Part shown: positions 9,210 through 17,760 of the stretch, piece after piece | Position numbering within the stretch: position 1 is the stretch's first letter | Layout of the letters: every line of letters starts with the position of its first letter | Assembly (NCBI RefSeq): GCF_042466115.1 | Contig: NZ_JAXHBQ010000001.1 | Location: 1,550,001 to 1,614,000 of the forward strand | DNA from: SW4 sp042466115 | Lineage (GTDB): Bacteria; Pseudomonadota; Alphaproteobacteria; Rhodobacterales; Rhodobacteraceae | Length of the DNA: 64,000 bases | Direction of reading: 5' to 3' | Notes under the pieces: generated by a model | What the model was told of the DNA's origin: nothing | What the model saw: only the letters and a program-made list of their open reading frames with translations | Database searches by the model: none | Position numbers and translations under genes: made by a program

Positions 9210-9886
9210 GGACGCTGGCGGACGCGTGCCACGAACGCGCCCCAGCCTCCCGGTGACAGGACCGGCGCGATCACCAGCCCAATCACAAATCCGGCGATTT
9301 CCGCGATCCATGTGGGGCTTGATCCAAAAAGCATCCCGTAAACCAGCATGATCCCCAACAGGACGATGATCAGCGTAAACGCACGCAGCTGGTTTTCGCC
9401 CAAGCGCCCCAAGGTCAGCCACATCAGATAGGTATAAGCGCCGATCAGCCCGTAAACCGGTGGAAACACCCCGATCAGCGCCACATTACGCGGTGACATC
9501 AGCCCGTAAACCAGCGCCCCGCCAATGGTGCAGGCCAGAAACAGGATGATGACCGCGACTGGGTGAAAGACCTCGCCCACATATTTGCCAAGCGCCAAAA
9601 GCAGGACAATCCCCCACAACGCATGGGTGAAAGAGCCGTGAATGAACGGATAGGTCACAAAGCGTTTCAACAAATCAGCGGTCCAGAGCCCCTGATCAAA
9701 GACAATCGCGACGATGCGTGGCGACATCCCGTAATCCTGAACCGCAGCGGGCCGCCAGCCGATCCCCGTGCGCCCTCCGATCCAGCCTTGTTGCGCCATG
9801 CTCAGCATCGCTTCAACGCCGATGATCACGGCGACCAGCGCTAAAACGATCGGCGGAATGGCGTTGAACGGGTTTTCGTTCTGCAT
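9206..9886 (-). CDS. Rhomboid family protein lacking the catalytic Ser and His (pseudoprotease)
   Basis: Polytopic membrane protein of about 226 residues with rhomboid topology. Active rhomboids have GxSG in TM4 and a His in TM6 (AHxxGxxxG). Here the aligned TM4 stretch reads GVFPPVYGLIGAY, with Phe where the Ser should be, and TM6 reads AEIAGFVIG, with Glu in place of His. On sequence it should be proteolytically inactive, an iRhom/derlin-like role being possible. The ATG at 9886 fits the hydrophobic start. It converges with murJ and is divergent from trpS. Confidence 0.82.
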   Translation of the reverse strand: MQNENPFNAIPPIVLALVAVIIGVEAMLSMAQQGWIGGRTGIGWRPAAVQDYGMSPRIVAIVFDQGLWTADLLKRFVTYPFIHGSFTHALWGIVLLLALGKYVGEVFHPVAVIILFLACTIGGALVYGLMSPRNVALIGVFPPVYGLIGAYTYLMWLTLGRLGENQLRAFTLIIVLLGIMLVYGMLFGSSPTWIAEIAGFVIGLVIAPVLSPGGWGAFVARVRQRP

Positions 9887-9965
9887 GAAACGGGTCCTTT
9901 GGTTGACGCCCTCTTGCGCCATGGGTAAGCGAGAGGCACCCCGAAATCCAGCCCCGGACCAGATC

Positions 9966-10985
9966 ATGAGCCAAGCGACATTCACCCCCCGCGTCTTTTC
10001 CGGCATCAAACCTTCGGGCGGGCTGCAACTGGGTAACTACCTGGGCGCGATCAAACGCTGGGTGGACATGCAAGCGGGCGATTATGAAAACATCTATTGC
10101 GTTGTCGATATGCACGCGATCACCGTCTGGCAGGATCCCAAGGATCTGGCCAATGGCACGCGCGAAGTGGCCGCAGGCATGATTGCTGCGGGCATTGATC
10201 CGGCAAAATCCGTGCTGTTCAACCAGTCGCAAGTGGCCGCCCATGCTGAACTGGGCTGGATCTTCAATTGTGTTGCCCGCCTGGGCTGGATGAACCGGAT
10301 GACGCAATTCAAGGACAAGGCAGGCAAGAACGCGGAAAAAGCCTCGCTTGGGCTTTATGCTTATCCGTCGCTGATGGCCGCGGATATCCTGCTCTATCAC
10401 GCCACGCACGTCCCCGTTGGCGAGGACCAGAAGCAGCACGTCGAACTGACCCGCGACATCGCCAACAAATTCAACCACGACTACGGCGTTGATTTCTTTC
10501 CCATCACCGAACCGGTGATCGACGGCCCCGCCACCCGCGTGATGAACCTGCGTGACGGCACCAAAAAGATGAGCAAATCCGGTGACAGCGACATGGAGCG
10601 CATCAACATGACCGATGATGCCGACACGATCGCCAAGAAATTCAAGAAAGCCCGCACCGATCCGGCACCCCTGCCCGAAACCGTCGAGGGGCTGGCCGAC
10701 CGCCCCGAAGCACGCAATCTGGTCGATATCTACGCGGCCCTGTCCGATACCACCCCCGCCGAAGTGATCGCGCAATACCCCGGCGCTGGCTGGGGCACGT
10801 TCAAACCGGCGCTGGCCGATCTGGCGGTGGAAAAGCTCGCCCCGATCAGCGGCGAAATGGCCCGCCTGATGGCCGACCCCGCCGAGATCGACCGGACATT
10901 GGCCCAAGGCGCCGAAAAGGCCCGCACCATCGCCGAACCGATCCTTGCACAGACCTACGAAATCGTCGGATTGCTGCGCAGCTAG
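9966..10985 (+). CDS. trpS: Tryptophanyl-tRNA synthetase
   Basis: Charges tRNA-Trp with tryptophan. The 339-residue class Ic synthetase has the HIGH-type motif PSGGLQLGNYLGA near residues 15-28 and KKMSKSGDSD around 200. An in-frame ATG exists at 9768, but the region before 9966 encodes nothing TrpS-like, so the ATG opening MSQATFTPRVFSGIKP is the start. It converges with the downstream methyltransferase gene, the two stops overlapping by 4 bases. Confidence 0.97.
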   Translation: MSQATFTPRVFSGIKPSGGLQLGNYLGAIKRWVDMQAGDYENIYCVVDMHAITVWQDPKDLANGTREVAAGMIAAGIDPAKSVLFNQSQVAAHAELGWIFNCVARLGWMNRMTQFKDKAGKNAEKASLGLYAYPSLMAADILLYHATHVPVGEDQKQHVELTRDIANKFNHDYGVDFFPITEPVIDGPATRVMNLRDGTKKMSKSGDSDMERINMTDDADTIAKKFKKARTDPAPLPETVEGLADRPEARNLVDIYAALSDTTPAEVIAQYPGAGWGTFKPALADLAVEKLAPISGEMARLMADPAEIDRTLAQGAEKARTIAEPILAQTYEIVGLLRS

Positions 10986-12082
10986 CGCAGGGGGTCTGTC
11001 TGGAACAGTTTCACCTTCAGCCCGCCAAACGCCACCGGCGGGCCAGCGGGTTTGAACGGCAGGCCGGATGATTTGGCCAGCCCGTTGTCTGACGTGACCA
11101 TGCCGACGCGCCATCCCTTGAAGCGGTCCAGCAGGGTTTTGCCCAGCGCGCCGTAAACCGCGAACAGCAGCTTCTTGTCACCGATCCGCGCCCCGTAAGG
11201 CGGATTGACCATCACCAATCCGGGCGGGCCATCGGGGCGTTGCAAATCACTGACAGCGGCGCGTGTAAACTGCGTGCAATCGGCCACACCGGCACGGGCT
11301 GCATTGGCCGTGGACATGCGGATCGCGCCATCGTCGCGGTCACTGCCGAAAAACTGCAAGAGCGGCTTGGCGTTGGGGTGATCGGCGCGCATGGCGTTCC
11401 ACGCCACGCTGTCAAACGTCGCCAACTGCTCGAACGCGAAATGGCGTGACCGCCCGGCGTGCAACCCCGCCGCAATCTCAGCGGCTTCAATCACAAACGT
11501 CCCTGACCCGCACATCGGGTCGACAAGTGGTTCGCTGCCATCATAGCCACATTCACGCAGAAACAGCGCCGCCAGATTTTCGCGCATGGGCGCTTTGCCC
11601 ACGGCCTCTTTGTGGCCGCGTTTGTGCAGGCTGTCGCCGGATGTATCGACGCTGAACGTGCAAAGGTTATCATCAATCCGCAGTTTCAGGCGGATCGGCG
11701 CATCTGCGGCAATCGTCGTGCCCAATTCCTCGACCAGCGCCTTTTCAACGCGCTGCACCGCAGCCCCCGCGTGATAGATTTTCGAGGCCTTGCAGGTCGC
11801 CTCGACCTTGACCGGCACATCGGCGCGCAAGACATCGCCCCACGGAAACTTGCGCGACCGTTTGTCCAACTGCGCCAGATGGAAGGCACGAAATTCGCCG
11901 ATACGGGCCAGAACCCGCCCCGCCCCGCGCAACTGCAAATTGGCGCGCCAAACCTCGGCCCAATCGCCCTGCACCGTCACGCCACCCGCCGTCACGACAG
12001 GGTTGGCGAAACCGCGCGCCATAGCTTCGTCGCGCAGGGTGTTTTCAAGGCCAGGGGCGGCCACAAGGAAGATATCAAACAT
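10982..12082 (-). CDS. THUMP domain class I SAM-dependent RNA methyltransferase (RlmL-N/YpsC-like)
   Basis: Predicted 366-residue RNA N2-guanine methyltransferase. An N-terminal THUMP region (MFDIFLVAAPGLENTL opens the family) is followed by a Rossmann methyltransferase domain with DPMCGSGTFVIEAAEI near 187 and the catalytic NPPYG near 294, the motif typical of base-amino methylation. The family includes E. coli RlmL (m2G2445) and B. subtilis YpsC. I chose the ATG at 12082; longer in-frame starts up to 12169 lack family sequence. Confidence 0.9.
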   Translation of the reverse strand: MFDIFLVAAPGLENTLRDEAMARGFANPVVTAGGVTVQGDWAEVWRANLQLRGAGRVLARIGEFRAFHLAQLDKRSRKFPWGDVLRADVPVKVEATCKASKIYHAGAAVQRVEKALVEELGTTIAADAPIRLKLRIDDNLCTFSVDTSGDSLHKRGHKEAVGKAPMRENLAALFLRECGYDGSEPLVDPMCGSGTFVIEAAEIAAGLHAGRSRHFAFEQLATFDSVAWNAMRADHPNAKPLLQFFGSDRDDGAIRMSTANAARAGVADCTQFTRAAVSDLQRPDGPPGLVMVNPPYGARIGDKKLLFAVYGALGKTLLDRFKGWRVGMVTSDNGLAKSSGLPFKPAGPPVAFGGLKVKLFQTDPLR

Positions 12083-12110
12083 AGCCGTCCCTAGCCCCAT
12101 TGCGCCCCGC

Positions 12111-12977
12111 TTACGAGGGGGTATCGCCGATCTTGTCCTGCGTCTGCGTGTCAAAATCACTGGCATCATGACGTTCGCGCAACTGCAACGCCGGATCGCC
12201 CGTGGCCTTGTTCACCATGCGGCCCCGCAGCACCGCAGGGCGCGCGTCGATTTTTTCAGCCCAGGCCAGCACATGCGTGTAGCTGGTCACGTCCAGAAAC
12301 TCGGCCGCGCCATACTGGCGCCCCAGAACCAACTGGCCATACCACGCCCAGATCGCCATATCGGCAATGGTATAGTCATCGCCCGCAATGAACGGATGAT
12401 CCGCCAGTTGACGATCCAGCACATCCAACTGTCGCTTGGTTTCCATCGCAAACCGGTTGATCGGATATTCAAACTTTTCGGGGGCATAGGCATAGAAATG
12501 GCCAAAACCGCCGCCCAGATAGGGCGCGCTGCCCATCTGCCAGAACAGCCACGACAGGCATTCGGTGCGCGCGCCGTGGTCAGTTGGCAGGAAATGCCCG
12601 AACTTTTCCGCCAGATAGAGCAGGATCGCCCCGCTTTCGAACACCCGCTGGGGCGGGGTTGCGGAATGATCCATCAGTGCCGGAATCTTGGAATTGGGGT
12701 TCACATCGACAAAGCCGCTGCCAAACTGATCTCCCTCGCCGATGTTGATCAGCCAGGCGTCATATTCGGCATCACCTACGCCCAGCGCCAGCAATTCTTC
12801 CAGCAACACCGTCACCTTGACGCCATTGGGCGTGGCCAGCGAATAAAGCTGAAGCGGGTGCTTGCCCACGGGCAGATCCTTGTCATGGGTCGCGCCGGCA
12901 ATGGGGCGGTTGATGCTGGCGAACGTCCCGCCGCTTTCCTGTTCCCATGTCCAGACTTTCGGGGGTGTATAGGTCAT
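12111..12977 (-). CDS. yghU: Glutathione-dependent disulfide-bond oxidoreductase, YghU-type GST
   Basis: A 288-residue glutathione S-transferase of the Nu/YghU class, which reduces disulfides with two bound glutathiones rather than conjugating them. Class features are the long N-terminal arm starting MTYTPPKVWTWEQ, INRPIAGATHDK, the thioredoxin-fold motifs NPNSKIPAL and FESGAILLYLAEKFG, and the C-terminal helical domain with DDYTIADMAIWAW. The ATG at 12977 matches family starts; the frame continues open to 13016. It stands alone, divergent from the VOC gene. Confidence 0.92.
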   Translation of the reverse strand: MTYTPPKVWTWEQESGGTFASINRPIAGATHDKDLPVGKHPLQLYSLATPNGVKVTVLLEELLALGVGDAEYDAWLINIGEGDQFGSGFVDVNPNSKIPALMDHSATPPQRVFESGAILLYLAEKFGHFLPTDHGARTECLSWLFWQMGSAPYLGGGFGHFYAYAPEKFEYPINRFAMETKRQLDVLDRQLADHPFIAGDDYTIADMAIWAWYGQLVLGRQYGAAEFLDVTSYTHVLAWAEKIDARPAVLRGRMVNKATGDPALQLRERHDASDFDTQTQDKIGDTPS

Positions 12978-13133
12978 GCGCTTTCCTTTTCGTTGTTGGG
13001 GGGACACTTGCGGCAACGGGCAGAAGTTTCAAGCCCGACGCACTGTGCAAATTCGCACGACCACCGTTCAAACTCGCCACTTTCGTGCGCGATCGCGCTG
13101 CGCTAGGTGTCTGCCAACAATCCACGCGAGGAC

Positions 13134-13631
13134 ATGATGACTAAGTTTGCCCATCCCCAAACCCGTATCGGACACGTCCACCTGCGTGTCGCGAACCTTG
13201 ATCGCGCGATCAGTTTCTATTCCGGCGTCTTGGGGCTTTCGGTTACGCAACGCTATGGTGCCGGGGCTGCATTTCTTGGGGCCGGCGGGTATCACCATCA
13301 CATTGGGCTCAATATTTGGGATAGCCTTGGCGCGACGCCGCCCCCGAAAGGGCACACAGGGCTGTATCACACCGCATTCCTGTTTCCGGATCACGCAGCA
13401 CTTGCGCAAACCATTCACCGCGTTCTGGCCGCGGGCATTACCATTGACGGTGCCGCCGATCATGGCGTGAGCGAGGCCGTCTATCTGCGAGATCCTGATG
13501 AAAACGGTGTCGAGCTATACGTCGACCGACCCGAAACAGACTGGCCCCGCGACCCAAGCGGAGAATTGACCATGTATAACAGCCACTTTGATGTCCCCGC
13601 ACTGCTGGCGCGCTATCCGTCACAAAACTGA
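13134..13631 (+). CDS. VOC family (glyoxalase/extradiol dioxygenase fold) protein
   Basis: A 165-residue protein of the vicinal-oxygen-chelate superfamily with two betaalphabetabetabeta modules. The first module has RIGHVHLRVANLDRAISFY and a YHHHIGLNIW stretch, the second has LYHTAFLFPD and ends in YLRDPDENGVELYVDRP. Metal ligands expected for the fold (His, His, Glu) are present, and the sequence resembles catechol-2,3-dioxygenase-like proteins. Substrate is not inferable. The start ATG at 13134 follows gcgagg; a strong terminator lies downstream. Confidence 0.85.
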   Translation: MMTKFAHPQTRIGHVHLRVANLDRAISFYSGVLGLSVTQRYGAGAAFLGAGGYHHHIGLNIWDSLGATPPPKGHTGLYHTAFLFPDHAALAQTIHRVLAAGITIDGAADHGVSEAVYLRDPDENGVELYVDRPETDWPRDPSGELTMYNSHFDVPALLARYPSQN

Positions 13632-13717
13632 ATCCGAATCCGCCCACTCTGGACAGGCGCTGGGGGCTGGTTGCCCATAGCGCTGATCTTTCGGCCTTGT
13701 CTCCGCCGATCGTCCCT

Positions 13718-13751
13718 TGCGCCCGGGCCGCCCCGCCCGGGCGCATTTTTT
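13718..13751 (+). terminator. Rho-independent terminator after the VOC gene
   Basis: A perfect 10-bp stem (TGCGCCCGGG pairing with CCCGGGCGCA) with an 8-base loop, followed by six T residues. It lies 86 bases downstream of the VOC stop and upstream of the aminotransferase gene, so it separates the two units. Confidence 0.88.
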
Positions 13752-13807
13752 AGAGTCTGGACCTTGCTCTTTCCCTCGCCTAGCTTCCGGCCCAAAGAGA
13801 GGCACCC

Positions 13808-14674
13808 ATGGCGACCGGCACAAATATCCGCACATATTTTCATGGCACTTGGCACGATGGCGACATCCCTTTGATGCATGCCGCTGATCATGGCATGTGG
13901 CTGGGCAGCTCAGTGTTTGACGGTGCCCGTGCCTTTGACGGGCTTTGCCCCGATCTAGCGGCCCATTGCGACCGCGTGAACCGTTCCGCAACGGCGCTGA
14001 TGATCAACCCGACAGTCAGCACCGATGACATGGTCGCGATCGTGAGGCAGGGGCTGGCGCTTTATCCCCCCAAATCGCCAATCTATATCCGGCCGATGTA
14101 TTGGGCGATTGAAAGCGGGTTCAGCGCGATTGTGCCAAAGCAAGGCGGCGAAACAGGTTTTGCGGTCTGTCTGGAAGAAATTCCCATGAGCGCACCGGAT
14201 GCGACGACCACGCTGACGACCACGCGGTTCCGCCGCCCTGTCATGGAAAGCGCAGTCGTGAACGCCAAGGCAGGATGCCTTTACCCCAACAACGCGCGGA
14301 TGCTGGCCGAGGCCCGCGCCAAGGGGTTCGGCAATGCGCTGGTGGCAGATGCCATGGGCAACGTGGCCGAAAGCGCGACCGCCAATGCCTTTATGGTCAA
14401 GAACGGCGAAGTATTCACCCCCATCCCGAACGGCACTTTTCTGGCCGGTATTACGCGCGCACGCCATATCAGCAACCTTGCCAATGACGGCGTGAAAGTC
14501 CACGAAACCGTGCTGACATTCGATGATTTCCGCAACGCGGACGAGGTGTTCCTGTCAGGCAATATGTCCAAGGTCACGCCCGTCACCGCCTTTGACGACC
14601 GCCAGTATCAAGTTGGCCCCGTCACGCGGCGTGTGCGCGAATTGTATTGGGATTGGGCGGCAACAGCAGGCTAA
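13808..14674 (+). CDS. Branched-chain-amino-acid aminotransferase-like class IV aminotransferase
   Basis: A 288-residue PLP enzyme of aminotransferase class IV, most like IlvE-type branched-chain aminotransferases, which interconvert Leu/Ile/Val and their 2-oxoacids. Visible features: SSVFDGARAFDG near the N-terminus, the PLP lysine in NAKAGCLYPNNARML around 153-167, VADAMGNVAESATANAFMV and TFLAGITRARHI. It may act on other amino or keto acids such as D-amino acids or aminodeoxychorismate, since class IV members are similar. The ATG at 13808 is preceded by AGAGAGGCACCC. It is transcribed alone after a terminator. Confidence 0.86.
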   Translation: MATGTNIRTYFHGTWHDGDIPLMHAADHGMWLGSSVFDGARAFDGLCPDLAAHCDRVNRSATALMINPTVSTDDMVAIVRQGLALYPPKSPIYIRPMYWAIESGFSAIVPKQGGETGFAVCLEEIPMSAPDATTTLTTTRFRRPVMESAVVNAKAGCLYPNNARMLAEARAKGFGNALVADAMGNVAESATANAFMVKNGEVFTPIPNGTFLAGITRARHISNLANDGVKVHETVLTFDDFRNADEVFLSGNMSKVTPVTAFDDRQYQVGPVTRRVRELYWDWAATAG

Positions 14675-14731
14675 AACCGTTGCCAGTGCTGCTGCACTGC
14701 GCCACACTTGCCCGCAAGAGAGGAAACCGTC

Positions 14732-15187
14732 ATGCGTAAGTTTCTGGTCGTTTTGGATGATAGCCGCGAATGTCTGAACGCGATGCGCTTTGCCGCGATG
14801 CGGGCTGCGAAATCGGGTGGCGGTGTTGCCGTGCTGTCGATCATCCCACCGGATGAATTCAACCACTGGATCGGTGTCGGCGAAGTGATGCGCGCCGAGG
14901 CCCGCGAACGGATCGAAGTCCATTTCGAGGTCTTCGCCAAGTGGATGCGCGACAAGCAGGGCGTCGATCCGCAGCTTATCATCCGCGAGGGCGAAGCCGT
15001 GCCCGAAATCATGGCACAGATCGACGAAGACCCCGAAATTGGCGTGCTTGTCCTTGGTGCGGGCACTGGAAAAAAGGGACCCGGACCGCTGGTAACACAA
15101 CTGACCCGCAACGCGGGCGAACTGCAAATCCCGATCACCATCGTCCCCGGCGAGATGTCCAAAGAACGGCTCGAGGCGATTACCTAG
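14732..15187 (+). CDS. Universal stress protein, UspA family
   Basis: A 151-residue single-domain Usp protein. It starts MRKFLVVLDDSRECLNAMRF, typical of the first beta strand and ATP-pocket aspartates. It has the nucleotide-binding glycine segment LVLGAGTGKKGPGPLV near 114-129 and ITIVPG at the end, close to the G-x2-G-x9-G-S/T pattern, so it may bind ATP. The start at 14732 has an AGAGGAAA ribosome binding site 8 bases upstream; an in-frame ATG at 14708 is less likely. Confidence 0.88.
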   Translation: MRKFLVVLDDSRECLNAMRFAAMRAAKSGGGVAVLSIIPPDEFNHWIGVGEVMRAEARERIEVHFEVFAKWMRDKQGVDPQLIIREGEAVPEIMAQIDEDPEIGVLVLGAGTGKKGPGPLVTQLTRNAGELQIPITIVPGEMSKERLEAIT

Positions 15188-15542
15188 GTAAGAACCTGCT
15201 GAAATCGCGGCGTTTTCCTCGCGCCCTCGTGAGCAAACAGAAACATTCCCTGATCACAAATATGCGCACAACGTTTCCGCGTGATCGCCAGAGGCGATAA
15301 CACGCCGGAATTTGGCGGGGTTTCGTGCGCTGACGCGCGCCACCTGTTGAGCAATGCGTGAAACCGGCCCCACGTGGCAAACCGCGCCCGCGTCAAGGGG
15401 CTGATGCGTTCACATCCCGGTCGTATTTTCGTGACCGCCAGTCCCCTTTCGAAACGGCGTGCAGTTGATCAGCTTGGTGTCACCGGAAGCGGGCAGACAG
15501 CCAGCTTCGACGACATAAACCAAGTCTATGAAAGGACACACC
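15188..15542. other. Non-coding gap with a stem-loop
   Basis: This 355-base stretch between the usp gene and a small secreted-protein gene holds no convincing reading frame. The overlapping 84-codon frame from 15374 has no recognisable protein character and clashes with the secreted-protein gene. The only clear structure is a hairpin at 15279-15305: GCGTGATCGCC pairs with GGCGAT and CACGC with a two-base bulge and a three-base loop. It has no T-tract. It could be a processing element or a small RNA; nothing else is seen. Confidence 0.5.
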
Positions 15543-15878
15543 ATGACCAAGACAATCGCTCTGACACTCGCCGCCCTGATGGGGTCTGCAACACTTGCCA
15601 CGGCCGACGTCAATTCGTTCGGCCTTGATCGCGAACTCGACGCGGCCTCCTCCATCTCGCTGGAAAACGTGCGCGCGGCGGGCGACGGCACAGTCGAAAT
15701 CTATGACTATCACACGGGCATGCAGGGCAAACTGCTGGGCAGCCAGATGGTGAACGCCGGCGCAAACTCTGACGTGCGCATCAACCTTGGCCAGACGGTG
15801 CGTGACGATGTGATTGCCGTGCTCAAGGTGAATGGCCAGATCGTTGCGACACGGGAATTCCAAGTCGAAGCGCGCTAG
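15543..15878 (+). CDS. Small secreted protein of unknown function
   Basis: A 111-residue product with a clean signal peptide (MTKTIALTLAALMGSATLATA, cleavage probably after ATA near residue 21). The mature part is rich in small and acidic residues, without cysteines, and looks beta-strand-like (VEIYDYHTGMQGKLLG, DDVIAVLKVNGQIVATREF). I do not recognise a family. The ATG at 15543 follows aaagga. It is monocistronic, with a long upstream gap and a strong terminator directly after it, which suggests separately regulated and possibly high expression. Confidence 0.75.
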   Translation: MTKTIALTLAALMGSATLATADVNSFGLDRELDAASSISLENVRAAGDGTVEIYDYHTGMQGKLLGSQMVNAGANSDVRINLGQTVRDDVIAVLKVNGQIVATREFQVEAR

Positions 15879-15899
15879 GTTTCACCCGCTCAAGTCTCT

Positions 15900-15932
15900 G
15901 ACCGGTCCTTCGGGGCCGGTCATTGTCATTTT
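15900..15932 (+). terminator. Rho-independent terminator with TTCG tetraloop
   Basis: GACCGGTCC and GGGCCGGTC form a 9-bp stem (one G-T pair) closed by the very stable TTCG loop, then ATTGTCATTTT. It lies 21 bases after the stop of the small secreted-protein gene. Confidence 0.88.
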
Positions 15933-16004
15933 AGAATCGTTCCAAACCTTGACTTCATCTATTCGCAGGCGCATATCTAAAGCCTGACAAAAAAGGTTGG
16001 TCCC

Positions 16005-16565
16005 ATGTTCATTCAAACCGAATCCACGCCGAACCCCGCAACGCTGAAATTTCTGCCCGGACAGACAGTTCTTGCATCCGGCACCGCTGACTTTGCGAGC
16101 GCCGACGCGGCGGCCGTCAGCCCCCTGGCACAGCGCATCTTTGCGGTTTCAGGCGTGGCGGCGGTGTTTTTCGGCACCGATTTCGTGACGGTGACCAAAT
16201 CTGACGATACCGATTGGGACCACATCAAACCCGCCGTTCTGGGCGCGGTGATGGAGCACTACCAATCGGGCAAACCGGTTATGGAAGGCGAGCAGGCTGC
16301 GTCCGGCCATGCCGAACACACCGGAGAGGATGGCGAAATCGTCAACCAGATCAAGGAATTGCTTGATACGCGCGTGCGCCCGGCCGTGGCCCAGGATGGC
16401 GGTGACATCACGTTTCACGGCTTTGACCGCGGCATCGTCTATTTGCACATGCAAGGCGCCTGCGCAGGCTGCCCATCTTCGACACTTACCCTGAAGATGG
16501 GCATAGAAAACCTTCTGCGCCACTACATCCCCGAAGTGGTCGAGGTGCGGCCTGTCGCGGCCTAG
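16005..16565 (+). CDS. Nfu-type iron-sulfur cluster scaffold protein
   Basis: A 186-residue Fe-S carrier with the two-domain layout of alphaproteobacterial and mitochondrial Nfu proteins. The Nfu N-terminal domain begins MFIQTESTPNPATLKFLPG, and the NifU C-terminal domain (about 110-180) has VRPAVAQDGGDITF and the cluster-binding CAGC in GACAGCPSSTLTLK. It delivers 4Fe-4S clusters to apoproteins; the window encodes several Fe-S enzymes. It is followed by tsaB with an 18-base gap and may share its transcript. Confidence 0.94.
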   Translation: MFIQTESTPNPATLKFLPGQTVLASGTADFASADAAAVSPLAQRIFAVSGVAAVFFGTDFVTVTKSDDTDWDHIKPAVLGAVMEHYQSGKPVMEGEQAASGHAEHTGEDGEIVNQIKELLDTRVRPAVAQDGGDITFHGFDRGIVYLHMQGACAGCPSSTLTLKMGIENLLRHYIPEVVEVRPVAA

Positions 16566-16583
16566 TCGGACGCGCATTGAAAA

Positions 16584-17162
16584 ATGAAGCCTGACCCGAC
16601 ACTTCTGGCCTTTGACACATCGGCGGCGCATTGTGCCGCCGCTTTGCTGTCGGACGGCGAAATTACCACCCGCGTTGACCTGATGGCGCGGGGGCAGGCC
16701 GAACACCTGATGGTCATGCTTGACGATATGCTGGCGGCCGCCGGTATGGGCTGGAGCGCGCTTGATGCGGTGGCCGTTGGCATCGGTCCGGGCAATTTCA
16801 CCGGCATCCGCATTTCCGTAGCTGCGGCACGCGGTATCGCCCTCGGGCTTGGCAAACCGGCAATCGGCGTGTCGTCACTCGAGGCGCTTGCCCACGGTCA
16901 GCCGCGTCCATTTTGCGCCCGGCTGCCCGCCCCGCGCGATCACCATTACGCGCAGACGTTTACGGCGCGCGGCGCTGGCGACCCAAGCCTTGAGGTCGGG
17001 GCAGCCACCCTTCCCGACCCGGTCGTCCTCGTGTCAAACATCTTGCAAATCGCTACGATCCGTCTGGCATCCGGCGCACCAATCGCGCGCCCCGCGCCGC
17101 TTTATCTGCGCCCTGCAGATGCCGCACCACCCCGTGACCCTGCGCCCGTGATCCTGCCGTGA
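16584..17162 (+). CDS. tsaB: tRNA threonylcarbamoyladenosine biosynthesis protein TsaB
   Basis: Partner and scaffold of TsaD in forming t6A37 on ANN-decoding tRNAs. The 192-residue ASKHA-fold protein starts with LLAFDTSAAHCAAALL and has VAVGIGPGNFTGIRISVAAARGIA, both TsaB signatures; the C-terminal half is short and variable, as usual. It overlaps the GTG start of rimI by 4 bases, the classic tsaB-rimI arrangement. Confidence 0.94.
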   Translation: MKPDPTLLAFDTSAAHCAAALLSDGEITTRVDLMARGQAEHLMVMLDDMLAAAGMGWSALDAVAVGIGPGNFTGIRISVAAARGIALGLGKPAIGVSSLEALAHGQPRPFCARLPAPRDHHYAQTFTARGAGDPSLEVGAATLPDPVVLVSNILQIATIRLASGAPIARPAPLYLRPADAAPPRDPAPVILP

Positions 17163-17578
17163 CACCTGCCGCTGCTGCCAGCCTCTATGCGCGCGCCTTT
17201 CCAGATTCGCGCCCATGGAGCGCCAGCGAACTGGCGGCACTCATGGCAGACCCCCAAGTGATTCTCTGCGGTGATGACCTTGCGATGGTTATTGCCCGCG
17301 TTGTTCTGGACGAGGCCGAGATTTTGACCCTCGCTACTGATCCGGATCATCGCCGCAATGGGCTGGCACGCGCTGTCTTGCAGTCATGTGAGGCCCGGTT
17401 GCGCACCCGTGGCGTGCGCCGCGTTTTTCTGGAGGTTGCTGCCGACAATCGCGCTGCACAGGCACTATACAAGGGCTTTGGCTATATTCAGGCCGGAGAA
17501 CGCCCCGATTACTACAGCCGCAAGGATGGCACAAACGTCGCCGCACACCTGTTGCGCAAAGATATCGCCGCGCGCTGA
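17159..17578 (+). CDS. rimI: Ribosomal-protein-alanine N-acetyltransferase (RimI)
   Basis: GNAT acetyltransferase, 139 residues, expected to acetylate the N-terminal Ala of ribosomal protein S18. The acetyl-CoA loop is DPDHRRNGLARAVL (Q/R-x-x-G-x-G/A pattern) near 60-73, followed by VFLEVAADNRAAQALYKGFGY, the conserved GNAT motif B. The start is GTG at 17159, overlapping the tsaB stop; no good ATG is available. Confidence 0.9.
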   Translation: MTPAAAASLYARAFPDSRPWSASELAALMADPQVILCGDDLAMVIARVVLDEAEILTLATDPDHRRNGLARAVLQSCEARLRTRGVRRVFLEVAADNRAAQALYKGFGYIQAGERPDYYSRKDGTNVAAHLLRKDIAAR

Positions 17579-17760
17579 CCTTACGTCACCAAAGGCGAGA
17601 TCACGCGTACCCGTCTTTTCGGCAATGAAATTCGCAAAAAGCAGTTGACCCTTGCGGCCCCGCGTTGCCTTATCTTGCGATGCTGACTTGATCAGCTCGC
17701 TTTTCGCGGGGGCGACGGGAAACCGGACACGCCCCGAAATCAAAGACCTGGGAGACACAA

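Noticed and set aside
7686..9422. 578-codon minus-strand open frame across murJ
   Set aside because: Antisense to murJ with His/Gln/Asp-rich low-complexity character typical of shadows.
14684..14699. CAGTGC-TGCT-GCACTG hairpin after the class IV aminotransferase as terminator
   Set aside because: The stem is only 6 bp and has no T-run; too weak to call.
17579..17760. Purine riboswitch upstream of the BMP importer
   Set aside because: I looked for a conserved purine-aptamer pattern and saw none; only a loose TTGACC/TTATCT pair at 19-base spacing.
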